In this document: positions 10,573-22,803 of the stretch, piece after piece
Numbering within the stretch: position 1 is the first letter of the stretch
How the letters are laid out: each line of letters starts with the position of its first letter
NCBI GenBank assembly: GCA_026636295.1
Contig: CP089454.1
Coordinates: forward strand, 310,001 to 374,000
Direction: 5' to 3'
DNA length: 64,000 nt
Origin: Medakamo hakoo
Taxonomy: Eukaryota; Chlorophyta; Trebouxiophyceae; Coccomyxaceae
Notes under the pieces: generated by a model
The model's database searches: none
Seen by the model: only the letters and a program-made list of their open reading frames with translations
What the model was told of the DNA's origin: nothing
Position numbers and translations under genes: made by a program

Positions 10573-12454
10573 TCACCCACCACCACCGCCACGCTTCCGC
10601 CCCTTTTTGGGCGGCTTGCGCACCGCCGCGTCCAGGGACGGCGGCGCGCCGCTTCCGCCTGCGGCCGCCGCCGCCCCACCGCCGATCAAAGCCGCAATCG
10701 CGTCCAGCGACGGGTCGCCGCCGCCACCACTCCCACCCCCACCACCACCACCCGCAGCGTCGGCGCGCGCGGCCAAGCGCTTGCGCAGGGCGTCCGCCCG
10801 CCAGGTTTTGGCGGCGGCGGGTTGGGGTGGGGCTGGAGCATCGGGCGCGTCATCGGTCGGCTGAGGCGCGGGTGCGGGCGGTGGTTGTTGCGGCGGGGCG
10901 GGCGGCTCGAGCACGCCCTCCATCCCTGCCGCCGCCGCCGCCGCTGCCACGCCCGTCGCCAGAGGGATCGACCCGCCAGCCTCGACTTTCGACACGACGG
11001 CCGCCGGCGCAGATGCCTTCAGACAGGCGGGACGACTCGTCGCCGACGCCGTGTCTCCACCACCCCCGCCCGCCTCGCTCAGTTGCCGCCGCACGGCCGC
11101 CACCTGCGTCGCGGCGGCGTGGTCTACCAGCGCGGCCTGCAGCACGCGCCCCACGTCCGCCGCCTTGGCCGCGCCCAGCCTCGCCAGCGCGGCCACCGCC
11201 CACAGCGGGGCGGGCGGCCCGCCGCCCGCGCTCACGTGCAGGATGTCGCCCGCGGGCGTGGCGACGACCAGCGGCGTGATGGCGTCCGCGCCGCCGCCGC
11301 CCCCAAACTCGCACGCGGCCACCTCGGTCGAGTCCGGGTCGGCGACGAGTGGCGGCGCCGACCGGGCACGGACGCCGCCCGCCGCGATGGCGGACGGTGG
11401 GGCGATGAAGCCAACACACACGCCCAGCGGCATGCGGTGCAGGGACAGCGGGACGGGCGGCGCGGCCGGCAACACCCGTGCCGCCGGAGCGGCTGGGTCG
11501 CCGACCGCGCCGCCCTCCGTCGGCTCGGCTGCCGGCCGGCGCCAGGCGGCCAGGACGGCCACGGCGGCGAGGAGGCAGGCAGCTCGCTCAGACCCTCCCG
11601 CAGCCAGCAGCACGACGTCCACGCGGAGCGCCCAGGCGGCGGTGCCGGGGACGACGACGAGGGATTCCAGGTCGACGGGTCCGCGCCCGCCGGCCGGGCC
11701 CAGGACGCTGTCGAGGGTGCGGGCGAGGGCGTCGGCGGCAGATGCGACGGAGGCCGCGTCGGAGCCTGTGGCGGCGGAGGCGGCGGCGGCGGCGGAGGCC
11801 GACGGCGAGATGTCGGCGTGGAAGCGGAGGGAGCCCTCGTTTGGGCTGGGGGGGATGGGAGGGGGCGGGTGGGGGCGGGTGAGGCAAAAAGAAGGGGGTG
11901 GGGTGGGGGAGTGGAGACGCGCGGGCAACGGCACAACACGCCCACAAAACTCACCGGTCCGGATACGGCGCGTCCAAGGTCGCGGTGACCGTGGCAATGG
12001 CCCGCGTCTGGCCGCCCAAACTGACGGTCGCGGTGTTGCCACCCGCGGAAAACTGGGGGGATGGGGCGCGGAACATGGAGGGATGGGCGGTGGTGAGGGG
12101 GGGCTGGCTCTGGCCCGCCAGCAGTCCCTCCCTTCTCTTTCGCCGAGCTCACGCGCGCGCGCACCCTACCTCAAAGCTGACGGGGCGGATGTCGTTAAGC
12201 CCGCGGCCGTTGGCGCGGAAGCCCTGGGCGGCGGCCTGATGAGTGTGCGTTGATGATGATGTGAGGGGGAAGGGTGGTTGGTGGGAGAGGCGTTGGCTAG
12301 GTCCGGGGGAGGCGCGGACGCACAACGGGCGCGTGCACCTGGGGCATCTCTCCTTTCATGTACACCCCGCGATTTTCACTCTTTGCTCACTCACCGCTCG
12401 CACAAACTCGATCTCATTGGTGGACGCGTCGGCCGCGAGTGGGGCGGAGGGCAT
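10573..12454 (-). CDS. RRP45: Exosome core subunit RRP45 (EXOSC9-like, RNase PH fold)
   Basis: Four exons on the minus strand: 12454-12395, 12235-12170, 12052-11955 and 11845-10573, 498 residues. The phases agree (0, 0, 2). Spliced motifs match RRP45: 'NEIEFVRA' + 'AAAQGFRANGRGLNDIRPV', then 'GGNTATVSLGGQTRAIATV', then 'EGSLRFHADISPSAS', then 'VDLESLVVVPGTAAWALRVD' and 'PLSLHRMPLGVCVGF'. RRP45 is one of six RNase PH-like proteins forming the catalytically inert ring of the eukaryotic 3'-5' RNA exosome in nucleus and cytoplasm. The C-terminal third is Ala/Gly/Pro-rich and ends in a basic Lys/Arg-Gly tail. The first three exons are short (60, 66 and 98 nt). It diverges from the PCMT gene across about 260 bases. 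Confidence 0.9.
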
Positions 12455-12717
12455 GGCGCCGTTTTCGCTTTTTCTATGCGCCGCACGGCGGCCGATGCCG
12501 TTTGCTTCCTTGTCTGGAGACGGCGGGGGCAGCGTGCGACGGCGCGGGCCTGATGGATGATGGATGGCCTGGGCAGGTGGGGCACGGCGTGCGGCCTGTT
12601 CAGGACTGTGCACGCCCAGCCACCGCGGCCGTTGTGGGGCTTTCCCCCTCCTCTCCTCTTCTTTTCTATTTGCGGGTCTCACCGGCCCCGTCGTCACACT
12701 GCGCCGTGCAAACGCGA

Positions 12718-13702
12718 ATGCTTGCCATCCTCGCCCGGCGCCTCCGCCTGCCGTCGATTGCCGCCCACCCACCCCGCCCGCTCCCGGACCGCGTTCCCAG
12801 CGCATCGCACCACCTTTCCACGCAAGGTCAAGCTTCCATGTGGTCGACGGGCGGCGGCACCGACCAGGCCTCCCTGGTCGCGCTGTTGCGCCGCACGGGC
12901 CGCGTCACCTCCCCGCGCGTCGCGGAGACGCTGCGCGCCATCGACCGCCGCTTCTTCGTGGCGCCCGGCACGCCCGAAGATGAAATCTACATGGTGAGGG
13001 AGGGGGTTGTCGGAGCGTGTGGACGAGTGTCGCGGCTGGGCGGGGGGCGGGTTTCGTTTTGCTTGCGCGCAGGCGCCTGTTTTTTTTTCTTACCCCACGC
13101 CTCACCCTACGCCCACCCGCCCAATGCTCCCCCAGGATTCGCCCTGCCCCATCGGCCGCGGACAGACGATTTCAGCGCCACACATGCACGCGGCGTGCCT
13201 GGAGCTGATGGAGGACGTCCTGGTCCCGGGCGCGCGCGTCCTGGACGTCGGGTCCGGCTCCGGCTACCTGGCCGCGGCCATGGCCAAGATGACGCACCCG
13301 GGCGGGTCCGTGCTGGGCGTGGACAAGCATGAAGCCCTGGTGGCGCGCTCGCGCGGTGCCGTCGCGGCTGCCCTCCCGCCGGACGTCGCGGCGGCCGTCA
13401 CGCTGGAAACGTCCAACATCCTCGCGCCGGGCGCCCTGGACGGCCTGGGCCCGTTCAACGCCATCCACGTCGGCGCGGCGGCGGCGACCGTGCCGACGTC
13501 GCTGATCGACGCGCTGGCGCCCGGCGGGCGCATGGTCATCCCCGTCGGCCCGGACGTCACCTCGCCGTTCACGGCGGAGGGTCAGGTGCTGAAAGTGTTC
13601 GAAAAGAGCGCCGACGGGAAAAAAGTGTACGAAGAGGACCGCCTGGACGTTCGGTACGTGCCGCTGACGGAGCCGGGCGTGGACCGCCACGGCGGGCTGT
13701 AA
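12718..13702 (+). CDS. PCMT: Protein-L-isoaspartate O-methyltransferase
   Basis: Exons 12718-12993 and 13136-13702 (phase 0) give 280 residues. The enzyme methylates isoaspartyl residues in aged proteins using AdoMet, which starts their repair. Visible signatures are 'GRVTSPRVAETLRAIDRRFF', the substrate-loop motif 'GQTISAPHMHA', the AdoMet motif I 'VLDVGSGSGYLAAAMA' near 127, and 'NAIHVGAAAATVP' followed by 'LAPGGRMVIPVGP'. The splice joins 'DEIYM' to 'DSPCPIG' exactly where the family continues. The first 40 residues are Arg/Pro/Ser-rich and may be an organelle presequence. A second Met at about residue 41 ('MWSTGGGTDQ') would give the usual cytosolic length, so dual forms are possible. Confidence 0.92.
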
Positions 13703-13870
13703 TGTGTGTTGTGGGTGTGTGGGAGAGTGTGCGCGCGGGAGTGTGTGTGTGCGCGCTGTGTGTGTGTTGTTGGACCTGTCCCCCCCCCCCCCCCCCTCTT
13801 TGGTTGTCTGCCATCCACGCGCGTCAAAAACAAGAGGCAACACCCCGCCACGCCCGCCCACCACCCCCAT

Positions 13871-16400
13871 TCAGCTGTGCGACCCGATGCCCAAATGAAA
13901 GCGGCGCGCCCCCCGGTCCGACAGCGCGCACTCCAGCCGCAGCGGCCCGACAGGCGAGTCCACGCGCACGCCCACGCCCACCCCCGCGCCCGCGCCTGGC
14001 TTGCCGCGCGCGCCCGCCGGGTCGCCCGGCACGCTCGGCCCGGAGCCGAGGTCGGACCCGTAGTCCGCGAAAATGGCGCCCTCCACGCCGCTGCTGGCCC
14101 AGGGCAGGGGGAACACAACCTCGGCAGTGGCCTCGGCGAACGACCGGCCCGTGCCCAGCGCGCCTTCGCCGTAGCCCCGCACTGAGTTGGTGCCGCCCAA
14201 CGGAAAGGCTTCGTACGGCGGCAGGTCGCCGAACACCGCGCCCGCGCGCGCGGAAGCCGTCGCCGTCCAGCGCGGCAGCCCAATGCCGGCCAGGCTGGCC
14301 CGGCGCTCGGCCCGGACGCGCAGCCGGTTGAAGTTAAGCCACGTCGGCGCGAGCGGCAGGGCCTGCTCAAACGTCGTCAGCGCCTCGCCGCCGGGGCCTG
14401 CGTACGACAGCCCCACGAGCGCCGTCGCGACCGTGTCCGGCGCGGACGGCGCGGGGGGAGGCGCGTCGGAGATCGCCGCGTCCGCGTTGGACGGCGCAGC
14501 CGCGCCCGCCGCCCGGGCGGCCGAGAAGGTCAGCGGCCCGCCGTACGCGTCGGTCGCGAGTCCGCGCCCGTGCTCGTCCGTGCACCGCCCGCGCTGCCAG
14601 TTGGCGCCGAGCGTGCCCGTCCAGCCGACGGCGAGCGGGCGGGAGTACTCGACGCCACCGGTCAGGCGGGCGATGACGACGGACGAGCCGTCGCCCGAGG
14701 AGGAGGCGCCGCCCGGCGGCGCGTCGTCGGGCGCGCGGCCGTGCGTGGGCCCGCCCGTCGCCCGCGTGTTTTGCAGCGAGATGGTGCGCGACGTGCGGTG
14801 GGGGTCGCCCAACAACCAGGGGTCCGTGTGATGCAGCCGGAACAGCTTGTCCACCTGGCCCAGCTCGGCGGTGGCCGCCACTTTTTGACCCGTGCCAAAC
14901 ACGTTGCGCTGCGAGAAAGACGCCGACCCGATGAAGCCGGGCAGCGCGCCGTCGGCCGCGCCGGTGGCGGAGATGCCGCCCCCCGCCGACGCGCCGCCCG
15001 TTTTACGCTCGACGAGGGTGAGCGTGACGTCGACGGCGGGGGCCGGCCCGCCGGGCGCGGCGTCAAAGGGCGAGGCGGACGAGGGCGGGGTGGGGCCCCC
15101 GTCCCCCTCGCCCCCCCGCTCGGCCGCCGCTTGCGGCACCAGGTTCACGTCCTCGAACAGGCCCATCGCGTAGACGGCGTCCAGGTCCGCCTTGGCCTGG
15201 CGCGCGGAGTACACGCGCCCGGGGCGCGTGGCCAGCTGGCGCAAGATGACGGCCGGCCGGGTGTACCCCCCGCCCGGCTTGACCTCGCCCGTCTCGCGGT
15301 CGACGAAGCGCAGGTGGACGGCGTTGACGACCGCCTCGGCCGCGCCCAGTTCCAGGACGCCGTCCTCCCGGTCGGCCAGGACGGCCAGCCGCGTGGGGAT
15401 GCCGCGCTCGTCGTACCAGGCGTTGGCCGCGTCCAGGGCGGAGCGCAGGCCGTGGAAGTTGATGGTGCGGCCGGCCGACGGGGCGAGCGCGTCTTGTATG
15501 ATGCGGGACGGCAGCGCGTCGGCGCCCGTCACCACGACGCGTTTGAGGCGCGGGTACGGGGAGAGGGCGACGGTCAGGCGGACGCCGTCCCGCGTGTCTT
15601 CGGCCTTGGGCGTGGCCGCCGTGAAGAAGCCCGTGTCGAACACACGGCGCACCGCGTCCTGGACTTCCGACAGCGTGTACGCGTAGTTGGGGCGCAAGGG
15701 CAGGGCGGCGCTCGCGGCGCGGGCGACGGCCGGGTCGTCGTCGACGCCGGCGAGGACGATCTGGTGGGGCGGCGACGGGATGGGGTGGGGGGTGAGGAGG
15801 GGGGGCCGCTGGGAGTCGAGCGACGGGCGCAGGGCGCATTGAACGCCGCGCCCGGGTCGGCTCTCGCGCCGTCCCTCCTTTCTCAATGAGCGCACAAGAC
15901 CTCTAGCACCTTCCGCACAAGCCTACCTCCGAAATCAGGATGCGTTCCTCGTCCGCGGGCGCGCCAGCGCCGGCAGGGCCGGCGCCGCCGCCGCTGCTCC
16001 CGCCCGCACCAAACGGCCACCACGGGAACGACGCGCCACCGCGCAGGCGGTTGATAGGAGACGGCGGTGGAGGGGTGGACGATCGTGCCGTCACACCCGC
16101 CGCGCCTGCCTTGCGGACGGCGCCCCGGCGCCGCGGCGCGGCGCGAGCAGACGGCTGCGAGGCATTCGTCGCGCCGACGAGACTCTCGGCGTGACGGCGC
16201 GGCCGCCACCGCGGCTGGCCGCCACCCACGCCCCCGTCCCACCCAAAGGCAGAAGGAGCGTGCGGGCCCAGGATCGAGGCCGCGGCCGAGGCCACGCCCT
16301 GGGCGAGGGCGGACAGAGGGGAGGAGGGCAGCAGCGTTGCTGGCGTCGTGTCAGGCGCGGCGCCGCTGGATGCGGCCGCCGTCGGGGCGTCGCCGCGCAT
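13871..16400 (-). CDS. OEP80: Chloroplast outer envelope Omp85 protein OEP80 (Toc75-V)
   Basis: Exon 1 is 16400-15927 and exon 2 is 15760-13871, phase 0, 787 residues. The junction gives 'EERILISE' + 'IVLAGVDDD', the start of the first POTRA repeat. Exon 2 matches OEP80 throughout: 'VRRVFDTGFF', 'GVVLKRVV'-like POTRA strands, 'RNVFGTGQKVAATAELGQVD', 'HTDPWLLGDPHRTSRTISLQ', and the C-terminal barrel signatures 'GGTNSVRGYGEGALGTGRS' and 'FADYGSDLGSGPSVPGDPAG'. OEP80 inserts beta-barrel proteins into the plastid outer envelope. About 150 N-terminal residues of Ala/Pro/Ser-rich sequence resemble a transit region. I chose Met at 16400 rather than in-frame Mets up to 16607, because the neighbouring COQ10 gene stops at 16620 and some UTR is needed. 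The start remains the weakest point. Confidence 0.92.
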
Positions 16401-16619
16401 GGTTTTGAGGCGCTCGATGCGGGAGTCGGCGAGGTGGGGTACGCAGACGGCCCTGCGAGCGGGAAGGGAGTCCCTGGGGGAAGGCTGGGGCACGCGCGCC
16501 CCGGGACGGGCAGGCGCGCGCACCTGCCGAGCGACGAATTGGTGCGAGAGTGGGCTGTCTCCTAAGGCTCTCTCCATCGACAATCTCGCGCCCCCCTCCC
16601 ATCCCACCCCACCCCCTCA

Positions 16620-17696
16620 TCAGACCGGTGCCGGCGCCTTCTTCACGCGCACGCCAGCCCGCTTCACCCCTCCTCCACCCCCGCCGCTCACGCCCACCCT
16701 CCGTCGTGTGGAGACCGTCGGCCCGCCGTACAGCGCGCCGCACCGCCCTTCGAAGGCGTCCACCATGCGGCGGACGACCTCGTCGAAAAAGGCCGACGCG
16801 ACCGCGCGGTACAGCGGCGACTTGAATTCGAACGCGATGCCAAAGGACAGCCAGGCCGTGCCCGGGGCCGGGCCGGGCGCGAAGGCCCAGGTGCAGTCCA
16901 GGTGCGTGAAGAGCGTGGACCCGCGGACGGTGGAGGTGATGGAGGCGGGCGTGGCCGCGGGCGGCGGCGGGTGGGCGTCGGGGGAGGCGCCACGGCCCCC
17001 GCCCAGGCCGTCGCCCGCGACGACGCCGCCCGGGCGCAGCGTCACCACCGACGTGTACCGCTCCGAGAAGGCGCGGAAGCCGACTTCCAGCTCGGCTTCC
17101 ATGGTCGTCTCTGCCGACGAGGCGTCGCCGTCGACGCCACCACAGGGCGGCCCAGCAGCCGAGGTCGGCGGCCGGCTTGGCGCGCCACCACCCTCGTCGC
17201 CGCCGCTGTCGCCTTCCCACCTTTCCGGCGCGTCTCCTTCGTCCAGGACCGTCGACCGCACGCACCAGGGCACGAACTGGTCGTACGACCCCACGTCCGC
17301 GACGACGGCGTAGATTTGGGAGGGCGTGTAGCTGGAGGGAATGGGGCGGGCAGGGGAGTGGGGCGGGCGGTGAGGGTGGTCTCGTCGGGTGAGAAGAAAA
17401 AAGAGGATGGGGACCAACGCCAGACGCGCGCCACGCACACTCCCCCCACTCGTCACTCACCCGATGAGCTTGCGCTCCGAGTACCGGCGCGACGTGGGCG
17501 AGGAGGAGGCGGACGAATCGGACCAGAGGCAGCGCAGGTGTGTTGTCGTCGTTGCTGCCGCGAGCGGCGGCGCGTGCGGTGCTGAGGGGAGCAGCCGCGC
17601 CGGCCCGCCTGCCTGCGCCTGCGCACAAGCCAGGACGCGGAGGCTAGGGCGGCCGGCCCGCCGGGCAGCGGCCGCTGCCGCTGCGGCCAGCAGCAT
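16620..17696 (-). CDS. COQ10: Coenzyme Q-binding protein COQ10 (START-like), mitochondrial
   Basis: Two minus exons, 17696-17461 and 17331-16620, joined in phase 2, 315 residues. The junction recreates the COQ10 hallmark: 'SRRYSERKLI' then 'GYTPSQIYAVVADVGSYDQF' with VPWC next. COQ10 proteins are single START-like (polyketide-cyclase) domains that bind ubiquinone in mitochondria and support respiration. The first about 65 residues ('MLLAAAAAAAARRAGRPSLR') form an Ala/Arg mitochondrial presequence. Two Gly/Asp/Ser-rich loops (about residues 105-145 and 175-195) enlarge the domain compared with the usual about 200 residues. The tail after the domain is basic and disordered. It lies tail-to-head with OEP80 on the same strand and diverges from the serine protease gene. 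Confidence 0.9.
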
Positions 17697-17932
17697 TTGG
17701 GGGCGACCGGTGCTGTCCGCTCTTTCGGCAAACCTTGCAATGGCAAACCGGCCATGCTCCCCACGCGCGCTCGCCTCACTCCTCCCAACCAGCCGAGGCC
17801 TGCGCCTGGGGGAGCGAGAGAGAGGGAGTGTGACCTCGCCCCTAAGAGGCCACCCAAGAGGCCCCACCTGCCATCTCCGCACCGCACATGCCGTGCCCCC
17901 GCCGCCGCCGGCGTGGCGGCGGCGGCGCCGTG

Positions 17933-20900
17933 ATGGCGGCGGTGCTGGTGGCGGGCGTGGTCGGTGCGTGTGTCGGTAGAGAGACGCGCTTCCGCCGCGT
18001 GCGCGCCACTTCCGCCTTGGTCTATCCATGCCACAGATTGACAGGGCATGTGTCCGACCCGCCGCGATTTAAAACAACCGTGGCCTGCCGCTGCCACGAC
18101 CCCCAAAACGCGACGCATGCGTTGGCGCGTGGCCAGCTTGGCGCGCTCGTCGCGCCTCCATTCGCCGCCCGCCACGCACCGCTCATGCTTCCCACCCCTG
18201 CACACCCACACACGCATGCAGTCCACGCCGCCACCTCGCCATCGGACGCAACTCCCTGGGGCCCGGCCCGCCCTGTGCTGAAATCCCCGCCCACGCTCAT
18301 CTACCCTCGCGTGACGGGCGACGCGATGGCGGCCCGCCACGCGGCAGCTGTTCAAGCCGCTGGCGGGTCACCTGATGGGCAAGGTGTTGCGCCCGCGCTG
18401 CGGGACATTGTCGCGGCCGGGAGTGAGGTGCGGTGGCCGTGGGTGAGGCGGGCCGCGGAGAGTCTCCCCTTCCCATGCCTTCCACCCCGGCGCCTTTCTC
18501 TCACGCGCACCGTCCCATCCCCCCTCACACACACACGCACACAGTCCACGCCGGCCGTGGCCGCCCTCCCGCATGGCGCCTGGACCGACCTGCCGCCCTC
18601 GGCAGGCGGCGGCCGCCTCTGGCGCTTGGGCATCGCGTCCGACGGCGCGTCGTCGCCGTCCATCTCCCTCGTCCTCTCGCACGTCTCCCTGCCGCGCTCC
18701 GCCCGCCTGGTCGTCTTCGCGCCCGGCAGCGCGGCCGGCGGCCCCGCTCCAGGCGCCTGCTCCGGCCTCGACGCCCGCCCGGACGCGTACGACCCGCGGA
18801 CGACGGCTTGCGTGGGCCCGCTGTCCGATGAGGGCGTGGCCGCGCGCGGGCGGGCGGTGGCGGTGCCAGGCCTGCCCGGGCCGGCTGCGGTCGTGGAGGT
18901 GTGGGTGCCGCGCCGCGCCTCAACCCCGCCGTCCCTGACCATCGACCTGGTCGCGCCCGCCCTGGATGGGGATGCCGTCAGCGCGGCGTGCGGGCGGATG
19001 GAAGGCCCCGCCTTCCACGCCCGCCGCCTCCTGGAGAAGGGCGGCGGCGGCGACGCCGCCCTCCCCGCGCTTGGGTTTGAGGGCGGCGGGCCCGCGCCCG
19101 ACGACGTGACCCTGCCGCCCGACGACGCGGGCGGCCTGTTGCCGGCGCCCGTGGCTGGTGGGGATGACGCGGCGCGGGCCACCACGCCCGGCAATCACGC
19201 GGGGCTGGCGTCGGCCGACAAAAACAAGCCGCACGCGCACGAGCGCAGCGCCGCGGCGTCTGCGGCGTCTGCGGCAGCAAACTCCACGGCCGCCGCCCCG
19301 ACGGCCGACGCGCCCACCCTCCACGCGTCCTACGACTTCACGCCCTTCCTGCAGCGGTACGACATGTACACGTCCCAGTGCACGCCGTCGGCTACCTGTT
19401 ACACGGTCCCCGGCGGCGGGCCGTCGCCGTGGGGCAATGGGACGGAGGTGAGCCATGGGAGGGGTGGGTGGGTGGGTGGGTGGGTGGGTGGGTGGGTGGG
19501 TGGGTGGGCGGGCCACCCACGGATGGAGAAAAAAACATTCTCAACGACCCCACCACGCCCGCGCCCTCCCCCTCCACAGCCCAACATCGACCTGGCCAAC
19601 GCGACGCGCGCGACCGTCGCCATCTACGCCGTCGACCGCAACCTCAAGACCTTTTCTCTGTGCTCGGGCGTCATGCTGCGCCTGGGCGGCGGCGCTGCCT
19701 CGGGCGGCGCGGGCCGCCGCGCGCCCCTCCTGCTGACGGCCGACCACTGCCTGGGCAACCGGACGAGCGTCGACAATTTCGACCTGTGGACGCTGCTGTT
19801 CAATTTCAATGCCCCGTGCGCGCCCGTCCCCGGCCAGCCGGGCTACAACATCTTTGCCCCGCCCGTCGATTCGACGCTCTCCCTCACCAACCCGGCCAAC
19901 TCGCTCGTCCAGGGCGCGCGCCTGCTGTTTTTCGACGCGGCCTCGGACGTGACGCTGCTGGACATTCCCGGCGGCGTGCCCAGTTCGTACCACACCTTCC
20001 GCGTCGGGTGAGTTGGGGGTGCGGGCGCGTCCGTCTGTGCGCGTGCGTCGGTCTCCCCCCCCCCCTCCATCCATCTAACCCCCCCCTCTCCATCCATCCA
20101 TGTGTGCAGCTACGACCCCGCCGCCATGGGCTCGCCCGACGCCGACCGGGCCGACGCCCACCTGCCTCCCCTGCCCGCCCACGCCGTCGCGCTGCACCAC
20201 CCCAACGGCACGCCCCTGCGCGCGTCCTTCACGGGGGCGGACCACATGCGCACGTCGTTCCGGCCGCCGGTCGGGCGGTGGCCGCCCGGCCAGCGCGTCC
20301 CGTCCAACGTGACGCACATCCGGACGACGTACGTCCTGGGCACGACGGAGCGCGGGTCGTCCGGCGCGCCGCTGATCGACCTGAGCAGCGGCGCGGTGTT
20401 TGCCGTGCTGACGGGCGGGTTCTCCACGTGCGCCAACGCGTCGGCCGCCGACTATTACGGCCGCCTGTCCTCCGCCTGGGGCGCCGGCCTGGGCAATTTC
20501 CTGGGCGTCATCGGCGACGAGGCGACCGCCGCCGCGGCCGGCGCGCTCGTCTCCAACTACTCCGTCGGCCTGAACGCGGCCGTCAACGGCATGGGCGCCA
20601 CCAACGGCACGTTTGCAAGCGGCGGCGGCGCGGCCGCGGCCGCCAAGGCCGCGCTGTCGCCCGGGTCCCTGACCGGCGAGGAGGGCGGGTCGCCCGGCCC
20701 CGCCCTGGGCTTCTCGCCGTCCACGCTCATGTGGAACGCGTCCGCCCGGCACTCGTCCGAAAACATCGACGTCTTCTTGGTGGCGCCGCCCCGCCCCGGC
20801 GACACCATCATCGTCTCCGCCTACGTCTGGCCGCTGGCCTGGGCGGACGGCGCGGCGGACCCGCGGGACGCCATCGGCGTCGTGCCGCCCCGCTTCAACC

Positions 20901-22803
20901 TGAGCTCGCCGGCGCAGTCGGTCGAAGTCGCGCTCGTGCCGTCGGGCGGGTCGCCCGCCGCGTCGGGCCTGGTGTCGCTGAGCCCGCCCAAGGGCGCCCT
21001 GCCGGGCGACGCGTCCGGCCTGGCGCGGTTTTACCTCTGGCTGGAGGGCCGCTCCGCCCTGGACGACTCGTGGCACGATGAGGTCGGCGTCAAGGTCGTG
21101 GTCAGCGCCGACCCCGGCGCCACGTACGCGACCTGGCTGCCGAAGAATGAGAGCGAGGGCACGGTCACGCCGCCGCTGCTGGTGCAGGCGCCCGACGTGC
21201 GGTCGCCGTCCGGCAGGGCGGTGTTCAGATACGTGCCGGAGGCTGGGGAGCCCGGCCTCTGGGACATCCAGGTCAGTTTGTGTTTTTTGTCTTGTGCATT
21301 TTTGTGGGTGCGCGGCCCCGTCCGTGGTCCGTGGTGCGCGCTGGAAGCCCCCCCTCCAACCCTCACCCCCACCCCCCACCCCCCACCCCCCCACCCCCCC
21401 ACCCCCCACCCCCCCACCCCCCCACCCCCCACCCCCCAGGTCTGCCTCCGCCCCGGCCTGCTCGGCGACTCGGCCGTCGCCATCTACCGGGACGGCGCCC
21501 TTGCGGCCCTGACGTCCGACGCCCCGCCGTACAACGGCCAGCGCCCGGGCTGCGTGGACATCTATTCCCTGCCCACCGTCCTGGTGCGTTGCGCGCGCGC
21601 CTCGTGTTTTTTTTTTTTTTTCGGGGCGTGCCTCTCCCCCCTCTCTCCACCTCTCTTATAACACACCCCATCCCCCCCCCCCCCCCAAACAACTACAACC
21701 AGGGCTCGGCCTACGAGCTGGTCGTCTCCGACTCCGACTTCCTCAACACCGTCCTCCCCGTCGACGCCGTCACGCTCATGTCCTGGCTGCCCGTCGACCG
21801 GGCGTGGGAGGCGGACGAGTGGGCGACGCCCGTCGACCCGGCCGCGCGCACGGCCGCGCTCGCGGCCAACCTGCCGTCCGACTGGGGCCGGGGCGGCATC
21901 TTTGGCGGGGCGGGCGACCTGCCGCCCGGCGGGCTGGCGGTGAACGAGTTTCCCGCCGTCGCGCGCCTGGACGGCCCCGACAACGTCACGCTCGCCGTCT
22001 TCCTGGCGGGGGCGGAGGACGGCGCGTCCAGCCCGCTGGCGGCGCCCGGGTCGGCGGCCGTGGTGACGGCGTCCCTGCGCCCCGTGCCCGGCAGCGGGGC
22101 CTGGCCGTCGGCCGGCAACATCAGCGACCTGGTCGTCACGCCCCCCACCCTGCACTGGGTGGCGGGGAACGCGACCGCGCCCGCCGCCGTCACCGTCGGC
22201 TGGGCGGACGGGAGGGGCCCGCGGCCGGGCGACCCGGGCCGCAAGCCACTCCCCATCCGGTTTGACCTGGTGCTCAACCTGACGTCCCCGCCATCCGTGG
22301 TCGGCGCGCCGGCGTCGACGGACGTCGTGCGCGGGTACGCGGGCCCCGCCCGGGCCGGCGGGCCGCCGGCGCCGCCCCAGGACGCGTGGACGCCGCCCTT
22401 CACGCTGTCGGCCCCAGCCCTCAACCTGAGCACCGGCGCGGCCGCGGTCGGCGTGCGGCTGCCGTCCCGCACGTATGTGGACCTGACGGCGTGCCTGGCC
22501 GATTCGGCCGCGTACCCCACCGTCGCGCTCGCCCTGTTCACGGAGGCGGGCCAGCTGCTGCGCACGTACGCGGGCGGGACGGCCATCGCGTCGACGCCCG
22601 ACGGCTGCATTTTCGTGGAGGCGGAAGACCTGGCGGAGGGCGTCACGACGGCCGCGGTCGTCGACTCGTCGCTGGCGGCCGCCCTGCTGCCGGCCGAAGC
22701 CCTGACCAGGTTCATCGCGACGCCCGCGTCGGCGCGGCGCGGGAGGCGGCCGCCGCGCGGGAGTGCGGCCGCGAGAGGGGCGGGGAGCGATGTGCCAGAG
22801 TAG
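17933..22803 (+). CDS. Secreted lysyl-endopeptidase-like serine protease (S1 fold) with long C-terminal region
   Basis: Seven exons: 17933-17963, 18222-18427, 18545-19447, 19580-20007, 20110-21271, 21440-21583 and 21703-22803. All phases agree, giving 1324 residues. Exon 1 (31 nt) plus the next codons give a signal peptide, 'MAAVLVAGVVVHAATS'. The N-terminal prodomain has 'RLWRLGIASDGASSPSISL' and 'VVEVWVP', as in bacterial Achromobacter-type lysyl endopeptidases. The catalytic triad is visible: His in 'LLTADHCLGN' (about 436), Asp in 'ASDVTLLDI' (about 503), Ser in 'GTTERGSSGAPLID' (about 607). The last 700 residues probably form beta-rich domains; several 'NxS/T' sites suggest N-glycosylation. 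Substrate specificity for Lys is not proven. A bacterial origin followed by intron gain is possible. It heads the secreted-protein cluster. Confidence 0.85.
19460..19512 (+). repeat. (GGGT)n tract inside an intron
   Basis: About a dozen GGGT units run in the sense direction within intron 3 of the serine protease gene. The run has G-quadruplex potential in DNA and pre-mRNA. Most other low-complexity intron tracts here are C-rich on the sense strand, so this orientation is the exception. Confidence 0.8.
21357..21439 (+). repeat. C-rich (CACCCCCC)n tract ending at a 3' splice site
   Basis: A run of ACCCCCC/ACCCCCCC units fills the last 80 bases of intron 5 of the serine protease gene and ends directly in the acceptor 'cccag' at 21435-21439. 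It serves as a cytosine polypyrimidine tract. The opposite strand could form G-quadruplexes. Confidence 0.8.

Noticed and set aside
16401-16607. N-terminal extension of OEP80 to in-frame Met codons up to 16607
   Set aside because: It would leave only 13 bases to the stop of COQ10 on the same strand, with no space for UTR or promoter; the Met at 16400 is preferred.
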